Assembly (NCBI GenBank): GCA_001599815.1
Contig: BCIA01000002.1
Coordinates: 4,375,626 to 4,439,625 of the forward strand
Direction: 5' to 3'
Origin: Furcasterigmium furcatum
Lineage: Eukaryota; Ascomycota; Sordariomycetes; Glomerellales; Plectosphaerellaceae
DNA length: 64,000 bases
The translations under genes and the position numbers were made by a program. Of this stretch, positions 9,059 to 23,872 are shown one piece after another; position 1 is the first letter of the stretch, and every line of letters begins with the position of its first letter. The notes below the pieces were generated by a model that was given only the letters and a program-made list of their open reading frames with translations, made no database searches and was not told where the DNA came from.

Positions 9059-9895
9059 TCAACTGTTGGGGATGGACCATTGGCGTGTGTTGGTGATGGA
9101 CCAATGGGTAACCAGGTTGGGATTAACACCGGGCTGCCCAATGAGGGCCGAGTGGAAGCATCTCATGCTCCCCCAAGCGCGCGCCCTCCAGCCGTTTATA
9201 TTGCGAGCGAACCTAGCGTTCGTCCCATGTGCCAGCTCCCTAATATCGTGAGTCATAACGTGAGTTGCGGTCCGAATGTCGGCCTGGGCTCTCCTGTAGT
9301 TGCGCGGCGGCGAGGCACGGAACACAGCGTTGAAGCCGTTGTTGGAGCCGGCGATGAGCAGAGGTATCCAGACGTACTCGGCCGTGCTGCCGCTATGAAA
9401 CCAGAATATCCCGTTGCGACGTGCCGCCCAGTCACGCATGTAGAGAATCCCTCCGGTGAACGGGGCGTTCGGGCCAGTATCGTCCAGCCAAGTGTCATGA
9501 GCGCAGTTGTTTCCTGCACCCGGGTTTGCTGTCTCGTATCCGGCAACACGATCATCGGTGGAGTTGACGGCGGTTTCAATGAAGGAATTATGAACCCAGA
9601 AAGTGTACTCCTCCCCATCGGAAGGCTTTGTCACAGAGTGCTTCCACACCATGCTTGTATTAGATGCTGTAAAAGGTCCCTGGCACGGATATGAAGTGCA
9701 CTTACTCTGTTGGAGGTCAACGCCATGCATCTCGGCCTGTTCGAGGTCTCTGGGCGTGAGGACATCGCCTCGCTTGAAGACGATGGTCTCTTCAAGGCCG
9801 GCCTGGTCGCTCGGGAGATTCGGAGATGGCAAGGCAGTCACCACTGAAGTGGCGACGGCCAGCAAAAGCGACAGCGGCTTGACGAACAGCATCAC
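9059..9895 (-). CDS. Secreted protein of unknown function
   Basis: Read as one exon, 278 aa. The start MMLFVKPLSLLLAVATSVVTALP is a clear signal peptide, with cleavage likely near residues 20-23. A Lys-Arg pair at about 41-42 (IVFKR) would suit Kex2 processing. The mature part has few cysteines, two NxS/T sites (NTS, NST), and many aromatic residues (YTFWVHNSF, GIFWFHS, YVWIPLL). I know no family for it. A GTAAGT near residue 65 opens a possible 39-base in-frame intron, which is short for fungi, so I kept the continuous frame. The C-terminal 50 residues are basic and may not be translated as drawn. An effector or cell-wall protein are both possible. Confidence 0.6.
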   Translation of the reverse strand: MMLFVKPLSLLLAVATSVVTALPSPNLPSDQAGLEETIVFKRGDVLTPRDLEQAEMHGVDLQQSKCTSYPCQGPFTASNTSMVWKHSVTKPSDGEEYTFWVHNSFIETAVNSTDDRVAGYETANPGAGNNCAHDTWLDDTGPNAPFTGGILYMRDWAARRNGIFWFHSGSTAEYVWIPLLIAGSNNGFNAVFRASPPRNYRRAQADIRTATHVMTHDIRELAHGTNARFARNINGWRARAWGSMRCFHSALIGQPGVNPNLVTHWSITNTRQWSIPNS

Positions 9896-11353
9896 GCCGA
9901 TATGCTGTCAAGATATAGGCCAGTGAGTGGAGAGGAGTAGGGTAAGTCGCCTCCGGTGAAAATACGAACTCTGATGCTCTGGTCTTATATCTCTCTTCAG
10001 ATGTGCCAGGCCATTTCTCGACGATGGCCTGGATCCTCGCTCGGCCCCCCGTTTTCTTACCCCAGTCATGCTTCTGGGTACTTGTACTCGACCGTGAGCA
10101 TTCGGCGCCTAGTCGCTGATATTATTCGTGAACTGAAGGTCACGTTCTGCGTACATGATGCAGCAGAGCGGCGAAGCATATTTATGTGCAGCGCGGTCGC
10201 CAAGATCTATGGATGCTGCGAAGATGTCAACGCCACAACTGGATCACGCGTTCCTCGACATCTCCATCATGGCTTTGCCTGCACTCCTTTTCACACGGAC
10301 AGGCGAAGCTGATGGGGAGGAATCCGGTCTAGCGCTTGGCAGGCTGTTCCTCCACATCTCAGTTCGAGCGGTGAGGGAATTCTGCTGGCCCTGTTCCTCA
10401 GCCTGCATGGCCACCAGGGATCATCACGACAAGGAGTCTACAACTGTGGTACGATCGTACTACTCTGACCAAAGATGGGGTAGACTGCTCACTGCATATC
10501 ACAAGGTTGCCCGGCCCACCTCCGGCGCAAAGATTGCCCCATTGCTCAAAGGCCAGCTTGGCATTCTGAGCCGTCATCATCTGAGCGGACGGGAGACTAT
10601 GAGCTCGAACCCGGGCAGCAGTTGCCCTCAATGTGGCATCCGGATCTCCTGTGCCACCGGGGGTCGGTCACCAGGAGACATTTGAATGCTTTGCCTTCGC
10701 ATTTCAGGTCATCATGCACCATATTGGGTTGGAGTCCTACGCTGGAGATCTTACTGACCACAGGTGTGCTCAACTGTTAGAACGGCATGGCAGTGCTGGG
10801 CTTGCAGTTGATTTCCCCGCGTGGACGACAGGATCATGATGCTTCGATGCCGGCTCTCGCCGTCTTGGCCACTCGACCCCCCAGAGCTTCGCTACGATAT
10901 CTGCCATGTCACCTTTGCTTGTCACAACCACACCCAGGGCAACGGATCTTGTTGGGAATCATGTATTCCGATGGGGATGCATCAAGGAGACCCCGGCCTT
11001 TCCGGTCCAGGGCCGCGCGCGCAGGTGAGCGAGAGAGAGGGAAGAGACGAAAAAAGCCATGTGGGAAATGTCAAACACCGCAATCGAATTTGATATCGAC
11101 CAAAACCACTCCGAGGGGGCCCATAAAAATCCCATGTGCCATGCCGTGCCTGTTGTGCCAGAACCAGACCAGACCAGACCAGGACGCGCTTTTTATCCGA
11201 GTCGTCGTCGCTCGTATCCGTGGTTCCATCCCCCACCGCCGCAGCAGCATTCGCGTGCGTGCGTGGTGTTCCTCGCTTTGTTCTAATCTCTCTCTCCGCG
11301 CGTGCCTCGTCACATTCAACCCCAGTCGTCTTCGTCGTCGTCGGGAAGGGCGT
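9896..11353. other. Intergenic region
   Basis: About 1.5 kb between the start of the secreted-protein gene and the 3' end of eL32. Open frames exist on the plus strand, but they have no recognisable domain and no codon signal. A short CAGAC-type repeat lies near 11160. Confidence 0.4.
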
Positions 11354-12071
11354 TTACACCTCGGTGGTAACCTTGGCCTTGGCGTTGGTGACCTTGACGC
11401 CGAGCTGCTTGGCGCGGGCGATGATGTCGATGCGCTTCCTGGAGGAGACGCCGTGGGCGATCCTGTTGTCAAGCGGTTAGTCAAATTCTTCCTCCTCGGC
11501 AAAGCCATAGGGTCCCTCGTGGCGAAATTCTTGCTCGAGTCTGGGTTGGACGTACTCAGCGGCGAAGGTGCGGTTGTGCATGAGCAGGAGCTCGACGTCG
11601 TTGACGTTGTTGACGAGGAAGGCCTTGTGGCCGGAGGGCATCATGTACTTGGTCTTCTTGTTGGATCCATAGCCGATCTATTCATCGTAAACCCGTCAGC
11701 AAATCTTGCTCCCGAGCCTGGACCCGCCAAGCGTCTCTCTCGAAAAGAGTTTTCGTCGGCCGGCGGGCGATGTTGGGGTCGTTCGAACGTACCGAGGGCA
11801 TGGAGATGGTGCCACGGAAGCGCCTGCGAACACGGCTGTCGATACCCTTGGGCTTGCGCCACGAGGGGTCGACGCGCATGAAGCGGTCGCTCTGGTGGCG
11901 GAAGAAGCGCTTGGTGCCTGTTCCAAAACATCCGTCAACACATTGATCCTTCTATCATCGGGTCTCCTTCGTCTCTCGAGCCGTCTCGAGGTCGTGGCGG
12001 GGTGTGGCCGGAGTCGTGAGGCAGTACGTACGCTTCTTGACGATGGGGACATGCTTCTGGGCGGCAACCAT
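11354..12071 (-). CDS. RPL32: 60S ribosomal protein eL32
   Basis: Four coding exons: 12071-12032, 11917-11793, 11677-11556 and 11462-11354, giving 131 aa, the usual eL32 length in fungi. The protein starts [13 protein letters not shown] and contains [39 protein letters not shown] and [14 protein letters not shown], all hallmarks of eL32. It is a structural protein of the large cytosolic subunit. The gene is broken by three introns of 93-115 bases, each with GTACG-type donors, plus an intron directly before the ATG. Such intron-rich 5' halves are normal for fungal ribosomal protein genes. Confidence 0.95.
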
Positions 12072-12145
12072 CTTGGCGGGCGAGAAAAGTCAGTACGGAG
12101 TGTCGAGGGGTCGGATTGATGGAGTGATCGAGCGTCTATTCGTAC
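12072..12145 (-). other. 5' UTR intron of eL32
   Basis: Donor AAG|GTACGA at 12145, branch TACTGAC, acceptor CCAAG directly before the ATG at 12071. The translated frame therefore begins with the first base of the next exon. 74 bases. Confidence 0.6.
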
Positions 12146-12713
12146 CTTGACGGCAGTTTTCCCTGTGTTTGGTTAGAGGTGTTGCTGGTCGGACGTCGGT
12201 CACGCTTCTTCGAGGTGCGGCGAGATCTGCTGGGGGTTCGTGTGGGCGAGTAAAAAATTTAGCCCTAGCGGGAATTTGCGTCACGTGGAAGGAATTTGCA
12301 GGCCAGAGGACCCAGGGCAGGCGCTCCACCTTGTGGAGGGCGACCCACCTTTTCGGTGAGCGTCGGTCTGCACCCTCCTGACGATAACAAGACATCGCCT
12401 GCCGTGTGATTCCTGCTGCACTCCCTGCCGAATCTTGCGCAGTCCCATAATTCTCGGCCAACGCCACGCAGCACTTTGGATCAGCATTACGGCCGCACGC
12501 ATTCATCTCGGGTGATATGTGTCATTTGATGAGTGGGAATCTTCAGCATCGTTGTCTCCATCGCTCGAGTCTGCTCCCCTCCCTCTCTCTCTCTATGTGC
12601 CTCCATCTGGCGGTCATTACAGTCATCAACATCGTCAAAGCCTCTCGCTTCAACGGCTCGCTCGTCTAGTGTATTTGTCACAAGCGCAGCAATGCCAGGG
12701 CCGTCGGCAACCC
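12146..12713. other. Intergenic, promoter of eL32
   Basis: About 0.57 kb between the eL32 leader and the 3' end of the J-protein gene. It includes a CT-rich run near 12575-12600. No gene is supported. Confidence 0.4.
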
Positions 12714-14203
12714 TTACTGCTGCTGGCACTGCGGGCCAGCCTCCTCCTCCTCCATATCCTCCCAGTCGCCGCCGGGACCGCCGTGGCGACCGCCCATCTG
12801 GAGGAACAATCAGTTTACTGCAAGGCGATAATCAAGGGTTTAGTAGGGGACATACCTCTTCGAGATCCGCGTCAGACTCATAGTCGACATCATCAACCTC
12901 GTCCGCTTTGATGGGCGCGGGCGGGGGTGGCAGCAGCTTCTTCAGGGCCTCGTGGTCCTTGTCGTCCGTGAGCCATCCGTTCTCAGGGAACTCGATCTTG
13001 GCGATCAGGTACAGGTCGCCCTTGGTGTCGCCGCGCTTCATGGGCATGCCCTCGCCGGGAACCTTGAGGACATCGCCAGGGCGGATGATCTTGCCCCGGG
13101 GCCTGTCCATGTGGATGCCGCGGCCGTCGAGGTGAGTGAGGATTGTCCTGGAGAAACCGCTGAGAGACTCTTGCAGGGTGATGTTCAGCTCGGCCGACAG
13201 GTCGTGGCCGATGCGGGTGAACACGTCGTGGGACTCCTCGGCCAGCTCGAAGACGATGTCGCCGGGAACCTGGTCGGGGAACTGGTCGGCCTCGCCCTCG
13301 AGAACGATCCTCTCGCCGTTCATTGCGCCGCGGGGAATGTAGATCTCGAGGACCTTCTTCTCCGAGGCGGTCCGCTTGCCCTTGCACTTCTTGCACCTGT
13401 CCTTCTCCTTGTAGAAGTTGCCGGAACCCTCGCAGCGGTCGCACTGCACGGTAGCCCTGCGCACGAGGCCGGGGCCGACTTGCTGGAAGGCCTCGGTTGC
13501 GCCGGCACCCTTGCACTTCTCGCACTGCTGGGGCTTGACGTTGGCCTTGGCGCCGGAGCCCTTGCAGGTGCCGCAGACGACCTGCTTGTCGGCGGAGAAC
13601 TTGACGGTCTTGCCCTTGTACAGCTCCTCGAGAGTGACCTTGTACTCCTGCTCCTCGTCGGGGCCACGGCGCGGCCTGCGACCGGCGCCGCCCGGTCCGC
13701 CGGGGCCGCCGCCCATGCCGAAGCCGAACATTTGCGACAGGATATCATTCAGGTCAACCTCGGCGCCGCCGGGGCCGCCGCGGGAGGGGTCGAAGGCGGC
13801 CATGCCGTGGGTATCGTAGAGGTGGCGCTTCTCCTCATCCTTGAGGATCTCGTAGGCTTGGGAGACGGCCTTGAACTTGGCCTCGGATTCCTCTCGAATG
13901 TCCTCGGGGACCTTGTCGGGGTGGTGCTGGAGGGCGGCCTGCGCAGGACGTAATGTGGTCAGCATCTCGCGGACCAGCTGGGGAGTCGCGGAAGCGGTCA
14001 CTTACCTTGCGGTACGCCTTCTTGATCTGGTCTTGCGAAGCATCCTTATCGATTCCGAGGAGGCCTGGATAAGGGGGTCAGCAGGGATCCACCGGAAGAA
14101 GGAAGAAGCAGTCGTGAACAGGATCAGGCTGGCTGAGAGGTTACTGACCGTAGAGATCGGGGTCCTCGGGTCCGGAGGACGGGCTGGGGCCGTTTCCGTC
14201 CAT
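12714..14203 (-). CDS. Class A DnaJ (Hsp40) co-chaperone, Xdj1/Ydj1 type
   Basis: Four exons: 14203-14149, 14064-14006, 13938-12856 and 12797-12714, joining to 426 aa. After an acidic 17-residue lead (MDGNGPSPSSGPEDPDLYG) comes a J domain with the HPD motif in ALQHHPDK. A Gly/Phe region follows (GFGMGGGPGGPGG), then four zinc-binding repeats (CGTCKGSG, CEKCKGAG, CDRCEGSG, CKKCKGKR) and the two C-terminal substrate domains. The last exon gives an acidic tail ending CQQQ, a CaaX-like prenylation box. Class A J-proteins stimulate Hsp70 and hand over unfolded clients. The start DLYGLLGI and the N-terminal extension fit the Xdj1 branch better than Ydj1, whose members start with MVKET-like sequences; the subfamily is inferred. 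Confidence 0.92.
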
Positions 14204-17008
<2,805 letters not shown>

Positions 17009-17675
17009 GAATAACCAGTGCTATGGATGGACAACTGTCACGGCATGACATGTATCAATATGTAATCTCAGTGTAGGAGTAGCAGCAGCAGGTTGCAACA
17101 TGTACCATTACTTCTCAGTCTCCGAGTCTCGGGTGTGCAACAGATGCAAGCCTATTTCAATGAATCAAGGTTGAGTTAAGGCTTCTCCCAATGAGCACAG
17201 TGGCAAATATGACCAGTCATGGTCAGTCACGCTGTATGAGAACATCGAGCGTCTTCATTTGTCTAACGCAGAAGCAACCAAGTCAATGTGTCACAGGTCG
17301 AAAGCAAGACATCGTGGCAACCGAACAACAGGTGATATCATCAAGAAATCCCCTCTCTCTATATTATGTCCCCCCGTAAATGCTAATGATAGATCCCCAA
17401 GAGAAGGGAATCCAAAGTCTACTGCGACGGCGTTCCTTTCTCTTGATCAAAGGGACACAGTCGACACAGAGCCAGCTTTTTGCTGGTTCTCTTGGGACTT
17501 TCCTCTCTTCTCCTCTCTCGCTAACAATGCAGTCATGACGTCGTAAAGAAATGGTTGCTGGCGCAGCCGCATGGCCGCGAGGCTGTGATGCTGGTGCTGT
17601 TTTGGGTATCGTCCTTTTCCCACCTCCCTGTCTTTAGGTGTGTATCGAGTACCTCCAGTCGATAGATGTCCTCTC
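17009..17675. other. Convergent intergenic region
   Basis: About 0.67 kb between two facing 3' ends (synthetase and NoxR). No gene supported; 3' UTRs are expected here. Confidence 0.45.
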
Positions 17676-19567
17676 TCAAATCTCCTGGATCCAAACCTAA
17701 TGAGGCGGGTTAGCACTGTTCTTCAGCGAAACGAAGCGACGTTATGCTCACCTCCATCTTTCCAATGTCCTGCCTGGTTTTCCTCGCGATGCTCTTGCAG
17801 GTCATGATGACCATGTCCAGATCGTCTTGGTCGCCCATGGTGATCATATCACCATTAGGCAGGTCGTCATCGCGGACCTTGATCTTGAAGCGCCGCCTGA
17901 GACCGAACTTTTCCTGAATCCGCTCAACAAAGTCGGGGAATTCGACGGCAGCGCCGATCATGATGTACCGGACGTCCTCGGCGTGCACCTTGACGCGGAT
18001 CTTCCGGACATCGGGCCTCCTGGACATGCCACGGCCAGAGGACGTCGAGTTCGTGCCAGTGCGTCGCGGCGGGTTGTTGGACACCATCTCGAACTCGCCT
18101 TCGTCGAAGGAGCCATCATCGTAATCGGAGCCCTCCTCCTCCTCCTCGATGTACCGTTGCTGTTGCTGCTGAACAGGGCGCCGAGGGTTGCGAGACCCAC
18201 GTCTGCTGGTGGGCTGATACATGTCGTACAGCTCATCGGGATAGCCGTCTTCGCCGTCTTCGTCAGAGCGCACCCCGCGCCGTTGCTGATCACGGCGAGA
18301 GTAGCCCCGCGCAGGTGTCGAGTTGGCGGAACGGATATTGCTGCTTGGTGTGCGGCGCTCGGAAGCGGCGCTCGTCTTCTCGTACTTGCCGCCGCCGCCG
18401 TTGCCAGAGGTGTCGATGTTGAGCTTGGCCAGTTGAGGCTTGGGCCCATTGCGGACGGAGGCTCCTCGAGACATCTGGCCATTCGCACCACCCGGCTTGT
18501 CGTTATCTGGCGGCGGTGTCGGAGGAAAGACGCCCCGGCCGTCGCCATCCTGCGGCTTCCTCGATTGGAGGCCAGGCTTGATGAGATTTGTTGCGGCGAA
18601 GGAGATGTTGTCTGCCGGGCGGTCGTCCTTGGATATTTGCTTTTGTTGCTATCGGGAGTCAGCACCAACAAAGAGCAGGGTGAGGCGAAGTGACATACGC
18701 TCTTGACTTCGGAGCCCGCGAAGCCAGTGAAGGCGTTGGCACGGTCCGATGCTGCGACGAGACGCGCCTTGCCGAGGTAGTCCTTGGTCTTCAGATTCCG
18801 CACCTTGGCCTCATTGGGCCTGTACACAACTCCAACGGGAATGGAGAAGACGGTGTATCCCTGGTATCGTGGGTCAGCATTGTCCTGTGCTTCCGGGTCT
18901 GTCCTGCATACCTCTGCCTCTTCCCTGATGGCTTCGTCGATGACATTGTGGTCCTCGACCACTTTCTCCTTCACGGCGTAGGTCAAGTCTTGTAAGCCGG
19001 CCTCCTTCTGTTGCAAGTAGATGTAGCAGAGACCGCGGTTGAAGAGCACCTCGCAAGAGTACAGCTTGAAGAGAAGGCCGAGTTGCGCATAATCGATCAT
19101 GGTGTTTCCTCTCAGGTAGAGGAGTGTGTCGTTGAAATTTGCCAATGCTTCCTCGAAGTCTCCCAGCAGAAAGTTCGACACGCCCTGTTGAAAGTATGCA
19201 ACGGCAAGATACTGATCTAATCGGATCGCGCGTTGGTAGCACTCGACCTGGTAAGACGTGAAGGTCAGCAATGCTACCACAAAATGCACAGGGCCATGGC
19301 TGGTTTCCCTAGGGAACGACGTACCGCCTTCTCGTGCTCTCCTAGCGTGGCATGGATCACACCCATATTGAACAAGATCTTGGACGTGTCCGCGATCTTG
19401 TCAAACTCTCCTAGGGCCTCGTCGAACTCATTGTTGTCGTAGCGACCGAGGGCCGCGACCCATGACTCGATTTCCTGTTGCGACGAGAGGGGTCAGTGAT
19501 CTGAATCAGTACCGCCACCGGCGGCAAGATGCGCGATGCGATGCGGACGTACCTGTTTCAACGACAT
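17676..19567 (-). CDS. noxR: NADPH oxidase regulatory subunit NoxR (p67phox-like)
   Basis: Six exons: 19567-19553, 19474-19325, 19247-18912, 18860-18699, 18648-17752 and 17696-17676, joining to 526 aa. Tetratricopeptide repeats fill about residues 6-170 (for example LFNMGVIHATLGEHEKA, YFQQGVSNFLLGDFEEAL, FNRGLCYIYLQQ). They bind Rac GTPase in p67phox. An activation-domain-like stretch follows (VGVVYRPNEAKVRNLKTKDYLG). A long disordered Ser/Arg/Asp-rich linker leads to a PB1 domain at about 390-500 (RKIRVKVHAEDVRYIM and DQDDLDMVI with acidic OPCA-like residues). NoxR activates NoxA/NoxB to make superoxide during hyphal and sexual development and infection. The first and last coding exons are tiny (15 and 21 bases), so automated models may miss them. 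Confidence 0.92.
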
Positions 19568-22500
19568 ATCGGAGCCGGTCCGATGGTGGGAATTGTTGTC
19601 TTAAATCGACTCGGGAGAGAGCAGGCATACAGCCGTTCCTGCGACAGGACGGCTGTGGTCGTGAGCCGAATTTCAAGCTGTTCGTGGTACAGCGTGCGTG
19701 GTGGGAAAAGAAGGGAGCCCAAACGTGTGGTGGTGGATGTCGGGCCTTGAGAGGGGCTGCTCGGCTTATTAGGGTGTCCAGCCGGTCTGAGCCACTGCTA
19801 CTGAGTCTTGGCCGTGCGCACCGGTTGGTTGTCGCTAGGGGTCGCCGTTGACCACACCGCGATCGAAGTCGGTGGCCTGGAACCTTTCCCCGCCCCTATT
19901 GTACAAGCTGAACAAATTGGCAGTGAGTGCAAGGGACCTTGGCAATGAGGATGAGCGGCACAGGTGTGGCTGATTGCTGGGTGAAGGGCTTGCGAGTGAG
20001 AATGCAAGACCCGTTGATGATCGACTCGGCTGGCGAGTCGTTTGGCGGCTAGAAATAGATCCCGCCTGAATGAGATGGCGAAGCAGCTTTGTCGAGCCGG
20101 GATCGAATCTGACAGGAACCGAGAGGGGGGATAAGTAATAACTTTGAGGTCAGGCAGTCGACGCAGCCGAGCAAAGCAGCAGACGTTCCAAGACCGCACT
20201 ACTCAGGTGGTTATCGTGACGGGATCAGGCCGAATCTGCTTGATAGCAGCATCCGCAGGGTCCGTCACAGCAAAGTGGCGCCTTGGCAGGTATGTGATGA
20301 GGGGGGATAGTTGACAACGTGGTTCGAGTTCGACTAGCGGATCAGGTGAAGGAGATGGTGAAGTGATTCGAGTGTTGAGCACCAGGCTTGACGAGGTGAT
20401 GAAAGTCGGAGCTCTTGCAGCTGGGCTCGACGATGTAAGAGGATGAGTGGTTGTTCGTGGTGAGGATCCAGCGCCTAGGGAAAGGAGGGTGCGGGCAGAG
20501 TCGAATTGGGGAAGAGTCGGGCGGCTCGAGTGCCAGGGGATTGGTCGCTGGGAGTCTGGAGGTATATCATGCAAGCTTGCCTCTGACAAAAAAGAACCTT
20601 GCCAGGACTTGACGTTCCCACAGACCGTGCTCGGCGCAGAAACGTCGTGCTGCGCTTTGGTTCTCTGCCCGGCCTCGTGGTGACAGGGGGGCCCCAGGCG
20701 ACTCTTTTCTTTTGGGATCTTGACCGGCGTGCCAACGCTGCCCCTCAGAGACCCAAGATGTGATGCAGCCGTTCAGTCGCACCTCGAGCCATGTCTTAGG
20801 GTGGGTGTGCCGGGTCTGTGGCTTGCATGGCGAAAACCGACCCGTCTCCTCTAGGCTCGTGACAGGATCTTAATCTAACCGCCCCGGAGCAAAGGGTCAA
20901 GGACGTGGGTTGAGGTGCACCGACACTCGACAGCTTCCAGCGCGGAAACAGGACACCGGCCAGATGTTTTTGCGAGTTAATCGAACCACCTCGCACCCTT
21001 CATCGCCAGATCGATGACCAGGCTTCGGTCTCCATCGAATGTTCGGGTCATGCATCATCCCAACAAGGGGGTATTCCACTGGTGGCAGGGCCCCCTGGAA
21101 GCTCTTGGAATTCGGCAGCCAGGGCTTGGATCTGGGTTCAGGTCGCGGCGGCCGACACAAGGCACGATCTGGTGCTCCTGCTGGTGGGTGGGTGTCACGG
21201 CCAGTCGGGGGGAGAACAACGGATGCATCAGCATTGAACCGGCAGAAGCCAGGGGCGACCCCTGAAGAGGGCTTGCGGTTTCCCATGCAGCAAGTGTTGC
21301 AGCGACACACAGGACCCCACTGATTGGCCGTGCGTGGCTGAAGTCCCGGACGCCAACTGCTTCAGGAGCCAAGGGCGCGTAACGGCAAGCTAGTAAGGGT
21401 GACCAGACTCCCACCACTCGGGCCATGGTTGACGGGAGACGGGTGCGGTTCTCGAATTCTGCTGGTGCAGCGGACAGGCCGTGGTCCCAAAGATGAGGGC
21501 AGGGCCCGTTGGTGGCGTTTTTGAGTTGGCCTTCTTCTCCTTCGTCCCATGTGCTATGGGCACGGAAAGTCGTTGTCGTTGGGTCGTTGGACCTCTATGT
21601 CTGTCGTCGTTCGCTCCAAGAGCGCATAGGCCCGACTGGGCCCAGGTCGGCGGGGCCAGGGTACGGTGTAGCGGTCGCCCCGCGAATCTATCAATGAGGG
21701 ATCGTAGGTAAGCGCCGGCCAGCAATAAGTCCCGCGTGATGACGTCCTTGTGGTAGGCATCGTGGCTCGCCGCAGCCACATCTGCGAGCTGAATGGGAGA
21801 TGTTGGTGCCTCTGCGTGGCCTCGTGCATGCGGTGACCGAAGCGATGGCTAAAAATATGTCCTCATCCTCGATGCATGCGATCCCGAGTCCCAATCGAGC
21901 CCCATGATCATCACGCCGGGCATGGTTGTATCCATGTTCAGCTGCAGTCCCGCCCCGAAGGAAGATGCCCGTTCCTGCATTGGGTCGCTGCTGTGCGAGC
22001 CATCGCGTCCCAGACCTCTGGAGAGCACATGCAGCATCTCTCCGGCGGTGCGGTGCCTGGTTCTCGACGTCCACATGGCTTGACTGCGCGTGTGATGGGA
22101 GGGACCATGTCGGCGGTGAACGATGTGACTCGTGCAGTAGCGGGTGATGAAGTTATTCCTAGACCAGCGAGTTTCTCAAGAAGCTTGGCAGTTGGCGATC
22201 GCTGACAGTCAGACGGACAGAGAGCATCCATGGATGGAACAGAGGGAGTGAGTGTCATTGGAGACAAAGGGGAGGGTGTTGGCAGGCGGGATGACGAGGT
22301 TGCATCCGCAGGACCCGCCAACCCAGGTGCCTCCCAACTCTAATCCGTTGATGGCAGGGGCGGGCAACATCCAGTCGGTCGTGCCTTCCATTCTCATGGA
22401 CCGACCCATTAGGGGGTCCTTCCGAACCTGATCCTTTGACTCCATTGCCTCGCAGCATTTGGGATGCAATGCAACTCGCAGAACCTTCACAGAGTCTTCA

Positions 22501-23872
22501 TCACACTCGGACCCAATGCTGTGCATCACCACCATCGTTACATCGACCGCACTCCCTGTGCAACTCTTCAGGTTGAATACCTATACAAGTAACCACGCTG
22601 TATAGAATCCGGCGCATCCGAACTTCCACGGAAAGACGGCTCGCGGCGGCCTGCGCCGAAACCAGAGTGGCCCGCCAGGCTGTTTGAAATCCTCCGTGCC
22701 GTCTGTTGCTTGGACAGATCCATCCCATCACCCTCGACTCGAAACAGGGGTTGGCCAGCTCAAGTCCAGCCTCACTGCAAACATCTTGGCGATACAAGCC
22801 CGTCGCCAAGTCTCTCAGGTATGTCGCTGGAAGCTCTCGAACTCGGTGGCTCATACTCGTACGGAGGCTCTTGGGACGGGCTGGTCCATCTCGCGTCGAT
22901 CAATGTCCCAATCTCGACAAGATCCCAGACCTCGGAAACTCGAGCGGCATTACCCCTGCTGGTCCGTACGAACCGAGCCGTTTCGCCAGCAGCAACCCCT
23001 GCTTAGGGGGCCAAAATCTAACCTTATCTCGTCCCTTCATCGGAAGCCTCAGATCTGCGCACCCCAAGCTTTCGGGAAGGACAACAGAGTGATGCTGGGT
23101 TCAGCTGACACCAGTCCTAGCACAATCAACCGATGGGAGGCTCAAGTCATTTGATAGTCTTGTTGGCCACTTCGCAAATCTACTCTGAGCCTTTTCACCC
23201 AACCAACAGGAGGAATGACCACGGCAACAACAGTCGACGACGTTGATTTCACCGCCATGTGCTTCTCTCGCCTTTCCAGATCCATCTACACAGCATTTCT
23301 GGAATAGGTCCGAACTCCGAAGCATCTCGGGCAATATCGCTCGTATCTGTCGGTTTCCCCCAGGGGTTGCCAGGCGAAGATCAGTCCTCAGCTTTGTCAA
23401 GGGGTTGCTGCAGAGATGTCAGATCTGCTTCCCCTGCAACCCCTTCCCAACAAAGTTGTCGGGCTAAGTCTCGGCAACGTCGATCTCCTGTCTGGCTTTC
23501 AGATGAGACGTCACGAAACAACCAAATCGAATTTGTGCTTTGGCCCCGGCTGTCGTAAAATCTACAGCGCTTGACCAGAACGTCTGAGGGCCGGCAACTC
23601 CCATCAGCTAGCAGGGAACAGGACGATCCGAGAGCTCACCAGCGCAAACCTCGCAGCATGCTCGCCAACGAAACAGGGAAGGAAGATCAGCCAGTGCTAC
23701 CGTTGCTTTTGCAGATGCAGACACATCTTGAATCCTGAGTTCGATTTTGACATCGAGGCAGTGCATCTGCCACTCCATATGTGTGCATGCTGTCAAACTT
23801 CAGACGCTGCACCAGCATGCTTTCTTCTCATCACACGTCATTTACCATCGCCGTCCCGGTCATCATGCTCAC
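19568..23872. other. 4.3 kb gene-free intergenic region
   Basis: Between the NoxR start and the 3' end of the copper chaperone gene. I read both strands and found no domain, signal peptide, tRNA or repeat. Open frames up to about 160 aa are present but have no coding character. It must contain the NoxR promoter. Confidence 0.45.

Noticed and set aside
10155..10685. 176-aa open frame on the plus strand
   Set aside because: No signal, domain or codon pattern; sits in the intergenic space between two minus-strand genes.
10787..11881. 364-aa open frame on the plus strand
   Set aside because: It lies largely antisense to the eL32 exons and introns; no domain, and composition follows the complement of a real gene.
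12952..13953. 333-aa Leu/Val/Gly-rich open frame on the plus strand
   Set aside because: Pure antisense of the J-protein exon 3; its repeats of LGLG and LVL mirror C-ending codons of the real gene.
20020..20345. tRNA-like T-arm sequences (GATTCGATCC on the minus strand near 20085; GGTTCGAGTTCG near 20326)
   Set aside because: The five-base T stems do not pair and no acceptor or D arm could be built around them.
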